Assembly (NCBI GenBank): GCA_013399855.1
Contig: VXAY01002852.1
Location: 908,974 to 972,973 of the forward strand
Origin: Oxyruncus cristatus
Taxonomy: Eukaryota; Chordata; Aves; Passeriformes; Cotingidae
DNA length: 64,000 nucleotides
Direction of reading: 5' to 3'
Made by a program: the position numbers and the translations under genes. How positions within the stretch are numbered: the stretch's first letter is position 1; the number at the start of each line of letters is the position of its first letter. Under the pieces are notes generated by a model that was not told the DNA's origin, did no database searches, and saw only the letters and a list, made by a program, of their open reading frames with translations. Positions 52,901 to 63,854 of the stretch are shown here, one piece after another.

Positions 52901-55900
52901 AAGGAATTTGACTATGCTGTGAACGTGAGAAAGGAAGAAAGCAAGCATAGGAAAGGAACTAAGTTGAAACATATTATTGCCATTATTGCTATATTAGCAA
53001 GGCTAACTGATAGTGCATAGACAGATTGCTTTTAACCAATCATAACGATATAAACTGTATGAGGAGTTTAAAAGAACCAATGCTAAACTATTGTGTATGA
53101 GGTAATAGCATAAGAGAAATGTATAAAAGCTAAATGCTGTGTAAAATAAACGAGATCTGCTTCACGATCACGTTGGTCTTTGTGCAGTTACTCCGTGCCC
53201 TCTCTGCCACAGTAAATTCTCTTCCTCCAACAGAAGTGGGACAGTGACAGCTAGAGAAAGCTAGGCAGCACTTTGAGCCCTGACCAGATGATCCGAGCAA
53301 AAACACCAGGCACAGTAGCACACAACAGGTCAGCTGGTACACCTACGCCAGTGCCAGATAACATCCATTAGCACAGAGGGAGGAAAAGGCATAGGGCTAC
53401 TATTAAATTACTCAGAAGATGACTATTTCTCCCTCAGGTAACTACTTTACACAGCCACGAGTTATGTGTAAACGTCATAACATAACTTTGAAATTTAGGT
53501 CACAAACATTCAGTCATCAATTCTAACTCCACCCCTTGAAGACACCAGTTTCAGCAGCAACATCGTGACTTTAGTGAGCCAACCACCAGCTCCTGCCTCC
53601 AAGCTGAGGCAACCTCTGTGTGCATTATCTTTAACACTAGCACTGAATCACACCCTGCTCTAATTTGCTGTCAAGAAGATCTGCTTTGGTACTTACCCCA
53701 AATGCTTCAGCTAGGGCAGTGGCACCATCATTCTCCAGACGATTTCTGCCAGCCACAAATATTCTCAAAGCAAGAGGCTTGCCCTGGGCACTTGATTTCC
53801 TGTGACACTCCTTCAGAGCAGCTGCCAATATCTAAAGATAAAACAAGCAGTTTATACTACCTCAGTATCTCATTCTAAAGGAATCCAACTGTGTTCTGTA
53901 GATCCACCTCAAGAAATACTTTGTTACCACTGAAATGTACCTGCTTCTACAGTAGGGTGTACAATTAAGCTGTCTGTACCTTCAACACTTGTACATGTGT
54001 CTTAGGCAAGAACTGATAATATTGCAGCACTAGAACACACCAAGTCATGAATAACATTTGGTTCCTAAACAGGCAAACACAGAGGCTCCCAGCAGTAACA
54101 GTCCCAGTTTTCTGTTTCATCCTACAGGCAGCCCTTCAGTACTAGGCTTGGCAATACCGTTCACTCAAATCCAAGGCTATCAGCTCTCTCAACATGGAAT
54201 TTAGTGTTTAGGATGGAACTGTTTTCCTATCTTGGAAAAACAGATAAGCTTTCTATGCTTAATTCTGAAATCTATCCATGAAAACTTGCAGGGAGGTGGG
54301 ATCTTGAGATTGGAGAAATGGGCCAACAAGAATATCATTACGTTTAAAGGAAAATGTGCAGTCCTGGACACGGAGAGAAACAACCTCATGTATTGGGTTA
54401 ACCCCATAACATGGGAGTCAGAGGGGCAAAGACAGTCTGGCAGAGAAGAACCTGGGGGTCCTAATGGGTAGGAAGTTGACTATGAGCAAACAACATGCAC
54501 TTGAAGCAAAGGAAGTCTACTGGGCTGCCTTGGGAAAAGCACTGGCAGCAGATCAGTGATCCTTTGCTGCTCATCCCTGTGAAATGCATCCGGCTACCAA
54601 GTCCAATTCCAGGCTCCTACATGGACATAGTGGGGTGAGTCCAGCCAAAGGGTCCCAGGGTTGATCGAAGAATTGGAGAATTTTACTCACTAGAAGAGAG
54701 CTGACAGTTGGGATTATTAAGGCTGGAGAAGAGAAGGCTCTGGGGGGAGATTACTCTCCATGTGGAAAAACAGGTAGAACAACAGGATGAGGGGAGGTGG
54801 TGGTGTAAGGAAGGCACAGCCTTTGTGTGCACAAATGCACACAAACTAATGTGCAGAAAATACCATTTAAACACAAACTCTTTTANCCAGGGTTGATCGA
54901 AGAATTGGAGAATTTTACTCACTAGAAGAGAGCTGACAGTTGGGATTATTAAGGCTGGAGAAGAGAAGGCTCTGGGGGGAGATTACTCTCCATGTGGAAA
55001 AACAGGTAGAACAACAGGATGAGGGGAGGTGGTGGTGTAAGGAAGGCACAGCCTTTGTGTGCACAAATGCACACAAACTAATGTGCAGAAAATACCATTT
55101 AAACACAAACTCTGAAAGACTATTCATAGAGCTTGTATTCAAAACCTCACTAGACACAAGCCTGAAGAACCTGGTCTAGTTGCCTTGAGCAGGGGAGTTG
55201 ACAATCACCAAAGACACCTTCCAACCTCAACCATTCTGTGTAGGGTAGTCTGAAGTCAAATCCTGGCTCTGACCTCATTCCCAAAGAGGAGACAACCCTT
55301 ACCTTGCCACCACCAATGCCCATGCCACAGTTATTGAGCTTGAGTTCCTGCAGAGTGTAGCATGTAGGGCTCTTCAGCAGAGCCTCAAAGCCACGCACAC
55401 CGTCTGGCCCAAAGGCATTGTCACTCAGGTCCAGCTCCACCAGCTGGGCTCCAGCAGTGATGAGTGCATCCCCCAAAGAGATCTGTAAGGAAACAGATGG
55501 CAGTGGGTGGGAGGGAATGGATTAACTTCTAGTGACAGCATCACTGCAGTGGCTAGGCATGACAGTGATGCTGCAAAAAAATTTCCACTTTGAAGACATT
55601 CTGCAAAGCTGCATAGGGAAATAAAACTTTACAGTTAAATCTAGAGAAGTTGTGCAAATTAAGCTAAAGACAATTAAGCTATAAGGCAGTGACCAAGGCC
55701 GTATCCCACCCCTTTAGGTTAAATACACACTTTTTAAAGGGGGTTTCTTCCTCTACACTGCTGAAAGAAATATTGTTTATATCCTGTTGAATTTATCATG
55801 TTTTGAATGAACATAGCCATATGATTTATTTAGAAAGCTTAGCTCTCACTATCTGTTGGATTATGAAGATGTTTCCCCCAGTGACAAGCTCCTTCACCAG

Positions 55901-57650
55901 CATGGACTTGCATTTGTTCTTTAATCAACTCTTCTCCACCTTATACAGGAGGAGCAAAAGAGATGTGCTCACCTGTTCCAAGATATTTAGTGTTAACAGT
56001 GCAGAGAAGAATCAGCTCTGTACCAAAAAACATACTCCCACAAAAAGCATGACAGGTGAGAAAACAGGTTGTATTAGTCAGAAGTCTCAGATCTAGTTTT
56101 TACTTACCAAAGCAGGGGGGATCTCAGATCTTAGCCTCCCTGTAAACATGTCACTCCAATGACACCTCTAAAATAAGAAATATACAAATAGAAACCACTG
56201 AAATATCTAGGTCAACTCACTTGTAACAACGATTTACATGTACAAGCTGCATTACATCACAGTGGACAGCCTAATGCTGTTTCCCTTCCCTGGGGTTGTC
56301 AGTTGATTGTCATTTGACCACTGCAGAGCTGCAAGAACTAGCGTTACATTCAGTTCACTTGCAACGACATAAAGCCACTGAAACGCACGCTGCAAATAAC
56401 AATACCAGAATTCTTGTTTATATTCAACCTGTAATTCTTTTCTGCTGAGAAAATTACCACAGAAAAAAGCAACAGGAAACAAGGATACATCAGGAATGCA
56501 GATTTTACTGAGGTATGGAGCTCAACAATCTGAACTTGCCTGAAAAGCCACACTTGGGTGATTAATGTCTATCAATGTTCCACAGCATTCTCCTTAGACA
56601 GACAGTGTCTCTAGCAACACAGCACCCACTTAATATCAGGCTAGAGCAATAGAAGGGAAACATAGCTTGGGCACAGATAAACCTCCTGTTCCATTTCCTT
56701 CATTATTTCCTCCCTAGTCAGACATTCTCTGAAGACTCACTCTCCAGAAGATCTGACCCAGCTTTTCCCTTAGAACTTAACCTTTTGTTGCTGTGGTTCT
56801 TTGTTTATAGATGCTGACTCTGCAGAGAGGCTCTTCCTCACACAGCTTCCCAGCTTTAATATTGGAAGCCACCTAAACAGGAAGTTAGAACGCAGAAACA
56901 GTTCCCATTATCCCAAAGTCCCCAAGTTCTGCTGTATTTTCATATGGTTGTTCTTCCTACTGGAAGAGCCACCACGCAAGCTTCAGGACAAACTCAAGCC
57001 AGGCTTCTGCGGGAACAGCCCAAGAGGCTGTCAGTATTTCTGTATTGCTTGTTTCCCTTGACTACTCCTGACTTGAGGATCTCACCTTGAGCTCACATTT
57101 CTTCTCCAAGGCTTTGGCAATGACCTTTGCTGCCTCCACACCCACTGTGTTGCCTTCCAGGCGCAAGGCTTCCAGGCCATCAAATTCCTCAATTTGCTTG
57201 ATCACTTCTTCAGCTGCAAAAGCAGATAATCTAGTTGGCCTTTTAACCATCATCTTGGGTACCACAGTAACCCTCTGATCCAGCAATACTTGCTCACCTC
57301 CACCTTGAGCAAAAACAGCTGGACAACAGTATGTGAAAGAACCCTGTCCTGGCAGCTGCAGCTCTGCCAGGGTACCAGGTCAAAGCAGGATACCAGAAGG
57401 GAAGGATATGTCTCTATCAGAAGCAGCTGCATGACCCTTGCATCTATAACTTGTCCATGCAGGATTAGTGGGAGGTTTACCACAAGATTTTACAACTTCA
57501 GGGAGACACTTCCCAAACACAAGAGTATTTTCTCTTACCATCTTCAGCTGTGTTCAGTTTAAGGCTCTGGCCTTTGAAGCTCAACTGTCCACTGCCCACT
57601 TTGGTTTTGGCAAGTGACTCCGCAAGCTTAGTGATGTCTTCTGATGCCAT
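37927..57650 (-). CDS. RANGAP1: Ran GTPase-activating protein 1, complete, 15 coding exons
   Basis: Stimulates GTP hydrolysis by Ran in the cytoplasm, which sets the RanGTP gradient for nuclear transport; the SUMO1-modified form binds RanBP2 at nuclear pores and kinetochores. Minus-strand coding exons in order: 57539-57650, 57086-57213, 56108-56167, 55303-55482, 53697-53831, 51955-52113, 51675-51788, 48704-48803, 47919-48003, 47362-47515, 46762-46875, 46331-46433, 45385-45473, 43405-43526, 37927-37996. Total 1725 nt, 574 aa (human 587); all introns are GT-AG and the phases fit. The LRR GAP domain covers about residues 40-355 ([45 protein letters not shown]). An acidic run follows at 358-390, then the C-terminal SUMO/Ubc9-binding domain with LLKSEEK; the acceptor lysine is residue 511. 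The last exon reads [15 protein letters not shown] and is only 24 codons. The coding start exon has 27 bases of 5' UTR (57651-57677) after an acceptor, so a noncoding first exon lies upstream. Confidence 0.96.
40126..41249 (+). mobile_element. ERVL-type solo LTR split by a younger LTR (RANGAP1 last intron)
   Basis: The outer element is present as 40126-40213 and 40829-41249. Removing the inserted block joins GAATTTGTGCTGG to AAACAGTGTTGCTAACAC, which restores the usual text of a common avian ERVL-like LTR; the 3' part includes GGGATGTTTTAGTTACTGCT and ends near GGTTAAACCACAAC. No internal retroviral genes are present. The exact outer ends are uncertain, as I could not find a matching target duplication. 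Confidence 0.65.
40214..40824 (+). mobile_element. Solo LTR nested in the ERVL-type LTR
   Basis: The 611-bp insert starts TGAAGC and ends GCTTCA, a perfect 6-bp terminal inverted repeat with TG...CA ends. CTGG is present on both sides (40210-40213 and 40825-40828), a 4-bp target duplication as made by gamma-like class I retroviruses. A TATA-like TGTATAAAT lies at about 40676 and an AATAAA at 40753-40758, in the order expected for a plus-oriented U3-R-U5. It is a solo LTR, so the provirus was lost by recombination between its two LTRs. Confidence 0.8.
47405..47512. repeat. Imperfect (GAG/GAA)n tract coding the RANGAP1 acidic run
   Basis: On the minus strand exon 10 is a purine-rich GAG/GAA/GAT repeat that codes a run of about 30 mostly Glu and Asp residues, followed by QQQ. 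Human RANGAP1 has a similar Glu-rich region of different length. Such tracts often vary in length between individuals and are prone to sequencing error. Confidence 0.85.
49471..50740 (-). mobile_element. CR1 LINE, 5'-truncated, with a 363-codon open reverse-transcriptase frame
   Basis: Minus-strand CR1 copy in RANGAP1 intron 7. The frame 49546-50637 is uninterrupted and runs through the reverse-transcriptase core ([20 protein letters not shown], then [12 protein letters not shown] with the catalytic Asp pair), the CR1 thumb region and the ORF2 C-terminus with its stop. The 3' end reads the normal CR1 tail near 49471-49510. The N-terminal half of ORF2 and ORF1 are missing, so it cannot move by itself. 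The clean frame indicates that it is younger than the other CR1 copies here. Confidence 0.92.
52814..53211 (+). mobile_element. Solo LTR with 6-bp target duplication (ERVK-like) in RANGAP1 intron 5
   Basis: A 398-bp block starts TGTAGGA and ends TGCCACA. GTAAAT stands immediately on both sides (52808-52813 and 53212-53217), a 6-bp target duplication as expected for class II retroviruses. TATAAAA lies at 53122-53128 and AATAAA at 53145-53150, so the polyadenylation signal is only about 17 bases after the TATA box and probably sits at the end of U3 or start of R. It is in the opposite orientation to RANGAP1. No internal viral genes are present. Confidence 0.75.
54285..55246 (+). mobile_element. 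Degenerate CR1 LINE fragment in RANGAP1 intron 4
   Basis: Plus-strand remnant. 54290-54540 matches the CR1 ORF2 segment after the reverse-transcriptase core ([20 protein letters not shown]), 54700-54800 matches the [12 protein letters not shown] tail and the end reads ACCTTCCAACCTCAACCATTCTGTG. Several stops and gaps show that it is old. Its length is inflated by the false duplication described in the next entry. Confidence 0.8.
54655..55112. other. 226-bp duplication around a single N (probable assembly artefact)
   Basis: 54655-54880 and 54887-55112 are identical over 226 bases. Between them lie TTTTA and one N at 54886. Exact identity in an otherwise decayed CR1 copy, together with the N, indicates that the same DNA was placed twice by the assembler. 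Confidence 0.85.
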
Positions 57651-57677
57651 TTTCGTCCTTTTTCCAGAAGTTAGGAG

Positions 57678-59480
57678 CTGTCAATTAAAAGAATTTATCA
57701 TAAAGAACCCTCAAACTACAATACCTGATCCGTATGAATAACCATATTTATTTGAACACTAAAGTGTTTTTTGTTACTGAGGTATCTAACTGAGTTGTTA
57801 GTATCATTAGTACTTTCCCCAGAGCTCACCTGGGATACCTAGGCTAGATTAATATTCTACAGCCAACCAGTCAGATGGTGCCAATTCTTCCAATATGACG
57901 AGACTTGGTCTCTGATGGAGTTATTACACTTCAAAAATAAACAGTATGTAAAACTATGGATTAAGGCCACATTAAGACATTACTCTTTGTGCAACACAAG
58001 CAATTACAATGTAATATTCCTCTCTCCTCAAACTCCAACCTCTAATAATACGTGCTGCACTTCCCCTGCTCTCCAAAGCAAGCTAGAATGAACACAACTG
58101 TTCTTCCTTTTCAGCGATATCCCCAGTAGTGCCCTTGTCAGCACAGTTCCAGAACCACCGAGTTGCTGAAAACATTGTGCGTGCTGCACACAAAACTATC
58201 TGAGGTTTTTGGGTTCTCTTTCCTTTCAGATGGCCCACACAAATTTTGTCACACATTAAACAGGATGATCATACACTCACAATAAGTTAGCTAACATTTT
58301 GCCTTGAGGCATGAGTTTGAAGTTAGCTATGTCTAGTACCATCTGCATAGCATTATTTAATGAATAATAATCACTGTGTGAAGGAATTGTCCTACACCCA
58401 TTCAGCAGGATAAACAGACTGTGTTTCCTCCACTGCGATAAAAGACTACACACAACTAATGCTTAGAAACCACATACTTAAACAGACTTCAGGTGTCAGA
58501 AGGGGTGAAGTTTTATTCCTACAATAGAAAACTATTCCCTTCCATTCTTGTCTGACTTAGAAGTGACCCCACACTCTTGTAGCTCTTTGAGGTCAACAGC
58601 ACTGGCTTTAAACAACCCCCTAAACAAAAGCCGTATATACATACTTTCCTCCTGATACCCAGCTGTGAAGCCTCCAGCTTCCGCCGGCTTTTCTTCAGAG
58701 GTGATTAATTTTAATATTGCTTTTGGACAGGGGAACAGGGGAAGAAATCTCCAAGGCTGATCAACGCAACTTTTCTCAGATGACTATCCTCTCAAGTAGG
58801 TGCTGCTGACAGAAGAATGTTCACATAACTTACTCCACTCCTACCGGGCCACAGAGACACCAGACTCATGGACACATCCCAACTTCTGCCAATCCAAGAC
58901 TGAGAAGTAAGAAAGAGAGGACATCCTCCAATCCTTGAAGGTTTTCCCAGACAGGAACAGAAGCTAGGATCTAAAGAAGTCAGTCTCTTCTCCTAGTTCA
59001 ATTATTTACTTCACTTTAAAAATTAGTTCTGTTCTACTACGATGTTCTTCTTTACAGCTGTACTCAGCCCCTTGGCTTCTCCTTCCTTAAAGTCTCCCTT
59101 TACTTTCTTAACCTTACACACAGACTTACTTCCTAATCTCAACATACAAATCCAGCAATACATCCTGAAGCATCCTGTGGCAAACATCAGCCACATCCAA
59201 CCATCAACCTACCCGAGGTCTCTTTGTTGCTAGTTCTTCCACAAGGAAAGCTTTGGAAAAAAAAAAAAAAAATTGAGGAGTTAGTCTGTTTGGCAATTAA
59301 ACCAAGACCTGGAATGGCCTGAACACAGGTTTCCTCACTACTTAAAGACTGTGTGAAGAAGGGGCATGTTTCCCGACGGTCAGTAAAGGGAGTTCAGACG
59401 AATGCTGCAGTGGCAATACTTTGTCCACCCCAGCAGACAACACACCGGCACCTGCCGTACTGTCCTAAGGAGCCCGCTCT
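57678..59480 (-). other. First intron of RANGAP1, 5' UTR region
   Basis: This lies between the acceptor of the first coding exon (exon begins at 57677) and the GC-rich island. No coding exon or named repeat is seen. A 16-A run is at 59257-59272. A noncoding first exon should be at its upper end or in the island. Confidence 0.5.
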
Positions 59481-59769
59481 GCTCGCCCAACAGCGGGGAG
59501 CCCGGCAGCGCGGGGTGACAGCCCGAGGTTCCTCCCAGCCCGCCTCTGGGGGCGGCGGGGGCTCCTCTCTTGCCCCGCGGGCGCAGCCGAGCTCCGGCCA
59601 CGCTGCCGCCCGTGACCGCCCTGACCCACGTCACGAGGCCCAGGCCTCGCGCGCGACCAGCACCCACGATGAGGGACCCGCGTGCGCGTGGGCGGGGCGC
59701 GCGCGGGAGCGCCCCCCGCAGGCGGAGCCGAGGAGCGCGTCAGCCCGCGGGATGGGACCGCCTCGCCCC

Positions 59770-60140
59770 NNNNNNNNNNNNNNNNNNNNNNNNNNNNNNN
59801 NNNNNNNNNNNNNNNNNNNNNNNNNNNNNNNNNNNNNNNNNNNNNNNNNNNNNNNNNNNNNNNNNNNNNNNNNNNNNNNNNNNNNNNNNNNNNNNNNNNN
59901 NNNNNNNNNNNNNNNNNNNNNNNNNNNNNNNNNNNNNNNNNNNNNNNNNNNNNNNNNNNNNNNNNNNNNNNNNNNNNNNNNNNNNNNNNNNNNNNNNNNN
60001 NNNNNNNNNNNNNNNNNNNNNNNNNNNNNNNNNNNNNNNNNNNNNNNNNNNNNNNNNNNNNNNNNNNNNNNNNNNNNNNNNNNNNNNNNNNNNNNNNNNN
60101 NNNNNNNNNNNNNNNNNNNNNNNNNNNNNNNNNNNNNNNN
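59770..60140. other. Assembly gap (371 Ns) in the CpG island
   Basis: An unbroken run of N. Its flanks are more than 75% GC, a common cause of missing reads in bird assemblies. The first exon of RANGAP1 may be hidden here. Long open frames that cross the run have no meaning. Confidence 0.98.
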
Positions 60141-60216
60141 CCTCGCCGCAGACCGGCCGCGCGGCGCGGCGCGTGGGCGGGGCTGCGTGGGCATGCGCGG
60201 CGTCGGCAGCCGCGGG

Positions 60217-60235
60217 GCACGCCGGGAGGTGTAGT
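60217..60235 (-). promoter_or_regulatory. ZNF143/THAP11-like site in the RANGAP1-side island
   Basis: On the minus strand this reads ACTACACCTCCCGGCGTGC, one mismatch from the ZNF143 (SBS2) consensus ACTACAAYTCCCRGNRTGC. It is the better of the two such sites in the window. Binding is inferred from sequence only. Confidence 0.6.
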
Positions 60236-60449
60236 CCTGCTCTCGATGCCGGTTGCGCGGCCGCTACGCCGGCCCGGAAGGGCTACGTGGGTCTGTGCCC
60301 GAGCCCGTTCCACAGCCCATGTCCCGAGAAGATGTCGCCCCGGGAGCTCCCGCATGCCCGCAGAAGGGACACGCGTGCCTTCTGGTCCCTGCAGGTCTCT
60401 TTGAACTTGCGTATTACTGTCAGACCTTTCTGCTGAAGAAGGTGCTTCA

Positions 60450-60697
60450 CGGAATCACAGAATCAATTAGGTTGGAAAAGACCTCCGAGATCATCGAGTC
60501 CAACCTATGACTGAACACCATAATGTCAACTAGACCACGGTACTAAGTGCCACATTCAGTCTTTCCTTAAACACCTCCAGGGACAGTGACTCCACCATCT
60601 CTCTGGGCAACCCATTCCAGTGTCTAACCATCCTTTCAGTGGACAAATTCCTCCTACAGTCCAACATAAACCTCCCCTGGCACAGCTTGTGTCCTCT
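60450..60697 (-). mobile_element. CR1 LINE 3'-end fragment
   Basis: Plus strand starts GGAATCACAGAATCAATTAGG, the reverse complement of the CR1 3' end, and reads back into the ORF2 tail ([19 protein letters not shown] on the minus strand). It is 5'-truncated to about 250 bases and lies just outside the CpG island. Confidence 0.9.
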
Positions 60698-63137
60698 CAT
60701 GCCGTCGCTTTCACCCAGAAGTGCACAGTCATTCCTGCTTAAGGATGCACAAAGCATTGGTTTGCATGACAGCTTCACGTGCACATTGTGCGTGACATTT
60801 TCTTTCTGAATATAGGAACAAAAGTACACCCGATGAGGCGAGGTGAACTGTGCATACACCTGCCTGCTACTGCAATGGGTTTGCACAGCACCTCAGTCCC
60901 TTCTCTCCAAGCTGCAACTTATAGGCACTGATGTAGGTACCATTTCAGGTGGCAGATACCTGGTGGGTAACAAGCAGTACTTATTCTGCCATTTGTTCTG
61001 AAAACATTGTAGGAGGCATTTTCCAGTCTTGAACAAATTTCCCAACTATGCTTTTAAGAAGCAACAGCAAATGCTTATATGGACCCAAGAAAAGAATGAC
61101 AGTAGTGGGTGATCCTGGATGACTTGGCACACTGCATTGAGGTGGAAGAGCATGGTAGGCCTTTTTCCTTCTGGGGGAATACAAAAAGCAGTGGGGTTTC
61201 TTTGTGCAGCTTAAAGAAGAAAAGCCATAACCTGGTACAGCAAACAGATAGAAAACTGGAGCAAAATTTACCTCACAAATAATAAGAAGTTTCTCTTGCA
61301 ACTGAATAAAATTAAGAAGTACTTAGGGACTTGACTAGACTATGATTGCATGTGAGAAGCATAAAGCTGCCTGAATATGCAGAGCTGATGAGGGAATAGA
61401 TTAGTGTGATCTTGAGAAAGAGCTTGAATCCGGAAAATATAAGCAAGAAATTTGGCACTGGTTATTAGTTCCTCACAATTTTTAGCAATAAACATGATCA
61501 TATTAAATACATCTGATTCCCTTCCCTGTCATTCTCCCAAATATTGGATAATTACCTGTGCCAGTGGGGCAAGAATAAAGTTGTTGACTGTAGGTGGAGC
61601 AATGTTGGAATGTAGGTGTACGGTACCATTGCAGCATAGATTCCATACATTCTATACATTCCCCCTAAAAGAATAGCTTTACAAATCAAAGGAATTTCTA
61701 CAACACGGTATCTAGCTTGTAGCAGGGATTTGTGGTGTTTTGACTCTTTCTGACTACCTGCACGTGAGACCTCAATAATGATGCTTGCAAACTGTGAAAA
61801 ACTTCATTAACCGCTAAGGAAAGATGTTTTTTCATGAGAGGAGCAGTACATGAGGAATCATGACCTTGCAGAACATCTATCAGTTTTACATGCAAAGGAA
61901 GTTGGGTTGGAGGGATGTACAACATGACATTCAATTGAAAGTGCAGTCTTGAAAATTAATGTTCTTGAATTAAAAACTAATGCTTATTCCAGCATAAGTC
62001 TTGGTTGTGTGTACATTTTAATTTTGTTCCTCTTTCTCCTCAGCTCCTCTTAAGCTTTCTTCTTCTCATCCATGTCATTTTCTTTCAAAGGTGCTGCAGG
62101 GTTGGAGGTATCCTGGGCTCTGTAACTCATTTGATGATGGCTCCGCAAAGCTGCCCTCCCACTGTGACCTGACATATCAGCTCTCCCAGTGTTTACTTTC
62201 TCTCACCAGATCTGCTCCACCTTTCTTCTGCTGCCCAAAATAGCAGCTTCTACCAGAGGCCCAGCTTGGTTAGAGCATTGTCATGGTATCCCTGTCTAAA
62301 AACAAGATGTAACAAATCTCCTGAAGAGATAATAAAAATAAATACTGTCTTATCCATGGATCCAACCTTTGGATTGTAATCAATATCTTAAAAAAGTGCA
62401 TTTTCGTAAAATATTGTGAAGAGCATTATACAGTGTCCTCCAGTGTCATATGGTACATTATACAATTCACAGTCTATATTTCATAAATTTATCAGTTTAT
62501 TGTGCTAACAGAGCTGCCAGAAGCCAATCCTACTCAGTATAACAAAGTCTTTCCTTTTCTGCTCAACATGTTTTAAATATTAAGCAAGTTTAGCACACTT
62601 CAGATGTTACCTTCTACCTGCCTTTGAATCTTGTCGGAGTTGCTGAGCTGCAGAGCTGCAGACCCACTCTTGTGGGTCACCGTAAATAGAGAAGTGAGAC
62701 ACTCAGGAGTAAACATGTCACTGATTACATTGGAAAAAAGCTGGTAATTTAAACCAGTGTCAGTCTGGAAATGATTAATCTGATGGTAGACAGAATCCTT
62801 TAGAGGGAGGAAAACCTGTTCTACCAGGGAGGTTGTACTGGGAGCTGATCATAAAACTCATTTCAGAAGGTTATTTTAAGTTAGTGATAGAGGAGCTGAG
62901 CAGGAATGAGTGCATCCCCCCATCCAAGGTGGTCTGTGTATCTGTGTCTTCACAACCATTTCCCATGATATAACAACATGGGCCACTGGGCCTCTTTTGC
63001 TTCCCACCAGCAGCTGTGTCCTGGGGCTCTGCTGGCATGGACTGCTGTGGAGATTCAGTTCACTTTCTGGAAATATTGAGGGATTTGGGATAAAAACAAG
63101 GCAAAAATCTGGTTCCAAAAAAGTGCCTAAACTCACA
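60698..63137. other. Sequence beyond the RANGAP1 island, no gene recognised
   Basis: About 2.4 kb of mostly AT-rich unique DNA with short overlapping frames on both strands. No exon of ZC3H7B or any other gene is recognised. If ZC3H7B starts at the island, this would be part of its first intron. Confidence 0.45.
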
Positions 63138-63380
63138 TGTGTATACATAAATACAAAATATTTATCTATAAAATATGAAATAACAAAAATAATATAAATT
63201 ATAATATAAATATCATAAAATATAAAAATAAAAATATATGTGCATGTGCGCATAACTAATATATGTGTGTATATATATTATGGATATATGTAGATTGTAT
63301 AATACACAACACTATAAAATATAATGTTAATATGTGTGTGTGTATATATATGTATATATATATACACACACATACACATG
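63138..63380. repeat. AT-rich low-complexity block with (TA)n and (GT)n/(AC)n tracts
   Basis: Runs of TATAAAATA words pass into alternating TATATG, GTGTGTGTATATATATG and ATATATACACACAC. The last part, about 63330-63375, is roughly an inverted repeat (GTGTGTGTATATATA against TATATATACACACAC) and could form a hairpin. Confidence 0.85.
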
Positions 63381-63745
63381 CAGTGTATTCCTTTCCACCC
63401 AAAGATTTCTGTTTTCAGAAGATGCTGTTTACAGGGAATCCCCTCAGCAGTGCAGGGTGCATGGTCTGTCTGGAGCAGATAATTGCTCTGCCATAAGCAA
63501 TGGCTCTGGCCCCCGTCCAGCAAACAGATATGGGTGGGCAAAGGGGTCACTGCTTCACATATGTGATAATTCTGGGGGGTGTCTCATAATTCAGTTCACT
63601 GCTGCGCTTGTATACATGCAATCCCTCTGCAGATGCAGCTTTTCTTTCTTTTGGGTATATTTTTTATATCTGCAAAGTCAACCAGGAAGAAAAAAAATGT
63701 TGCATTAAAATTAGAATGGAGAGTCGACTGCTGAATCGGGGGTGG

Positions 63746-63854
63746 TTTTTTTTTTTTTTTGTTTTGTTTTGTTTTTGTGTGTGTGTTTTTGTTGTTTGTT
63801 TGTTTTGTTTGTTTGGGAGGTTTTTTTTGGTTGTTGTTGTTGTGGGGGTTTTTT
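63746..63854. repeat. T-rich low-complexity tract with (GT)n and (GTTT)n
   Basis: A run of 15 T is followed by GTTTT, GTGTGTGTG, GTTTGTTT and GTTGTTGTTG words. The open frames over it (FFFFFVLFCFCVCVFVVCLFC) are an effect of the composition. It may be a decayed poly-T from a retroposed copy, but no parent element is visible. Confidence 0.85.

Larger units (their letters stand above)
59480..60360 (-). promoter_or_regulatory. CpG island, probable RANGAP1 promoter, possibly bidirectional
   Basis: CpG-dense sequence on both sides of an assembly gap. It carries a CRE-like CACGTCAC at 59627-59634, GC boxes (GGGCGGGG near 59690 and 60175), an NRF1-like GGCATGCGC near 60190 and a ZNF143-like site at 60217-60235. 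It is about 2 kb upstream of the RANGAP1 start codon, the right place for a noncoding first exon. In mammals ZC3H7B starts head to head with RANGAP1, so the island may also serve the plus strand, but I see no ZC3H7B coding exon in the window. Confidence 0.65.

Noticed and set aside
59353..60436. Long open frames of 187-296 codons on both strands
   Set aside because: They are open only because they cross the 371-N gap; the flanking translations are GC-rich noise.
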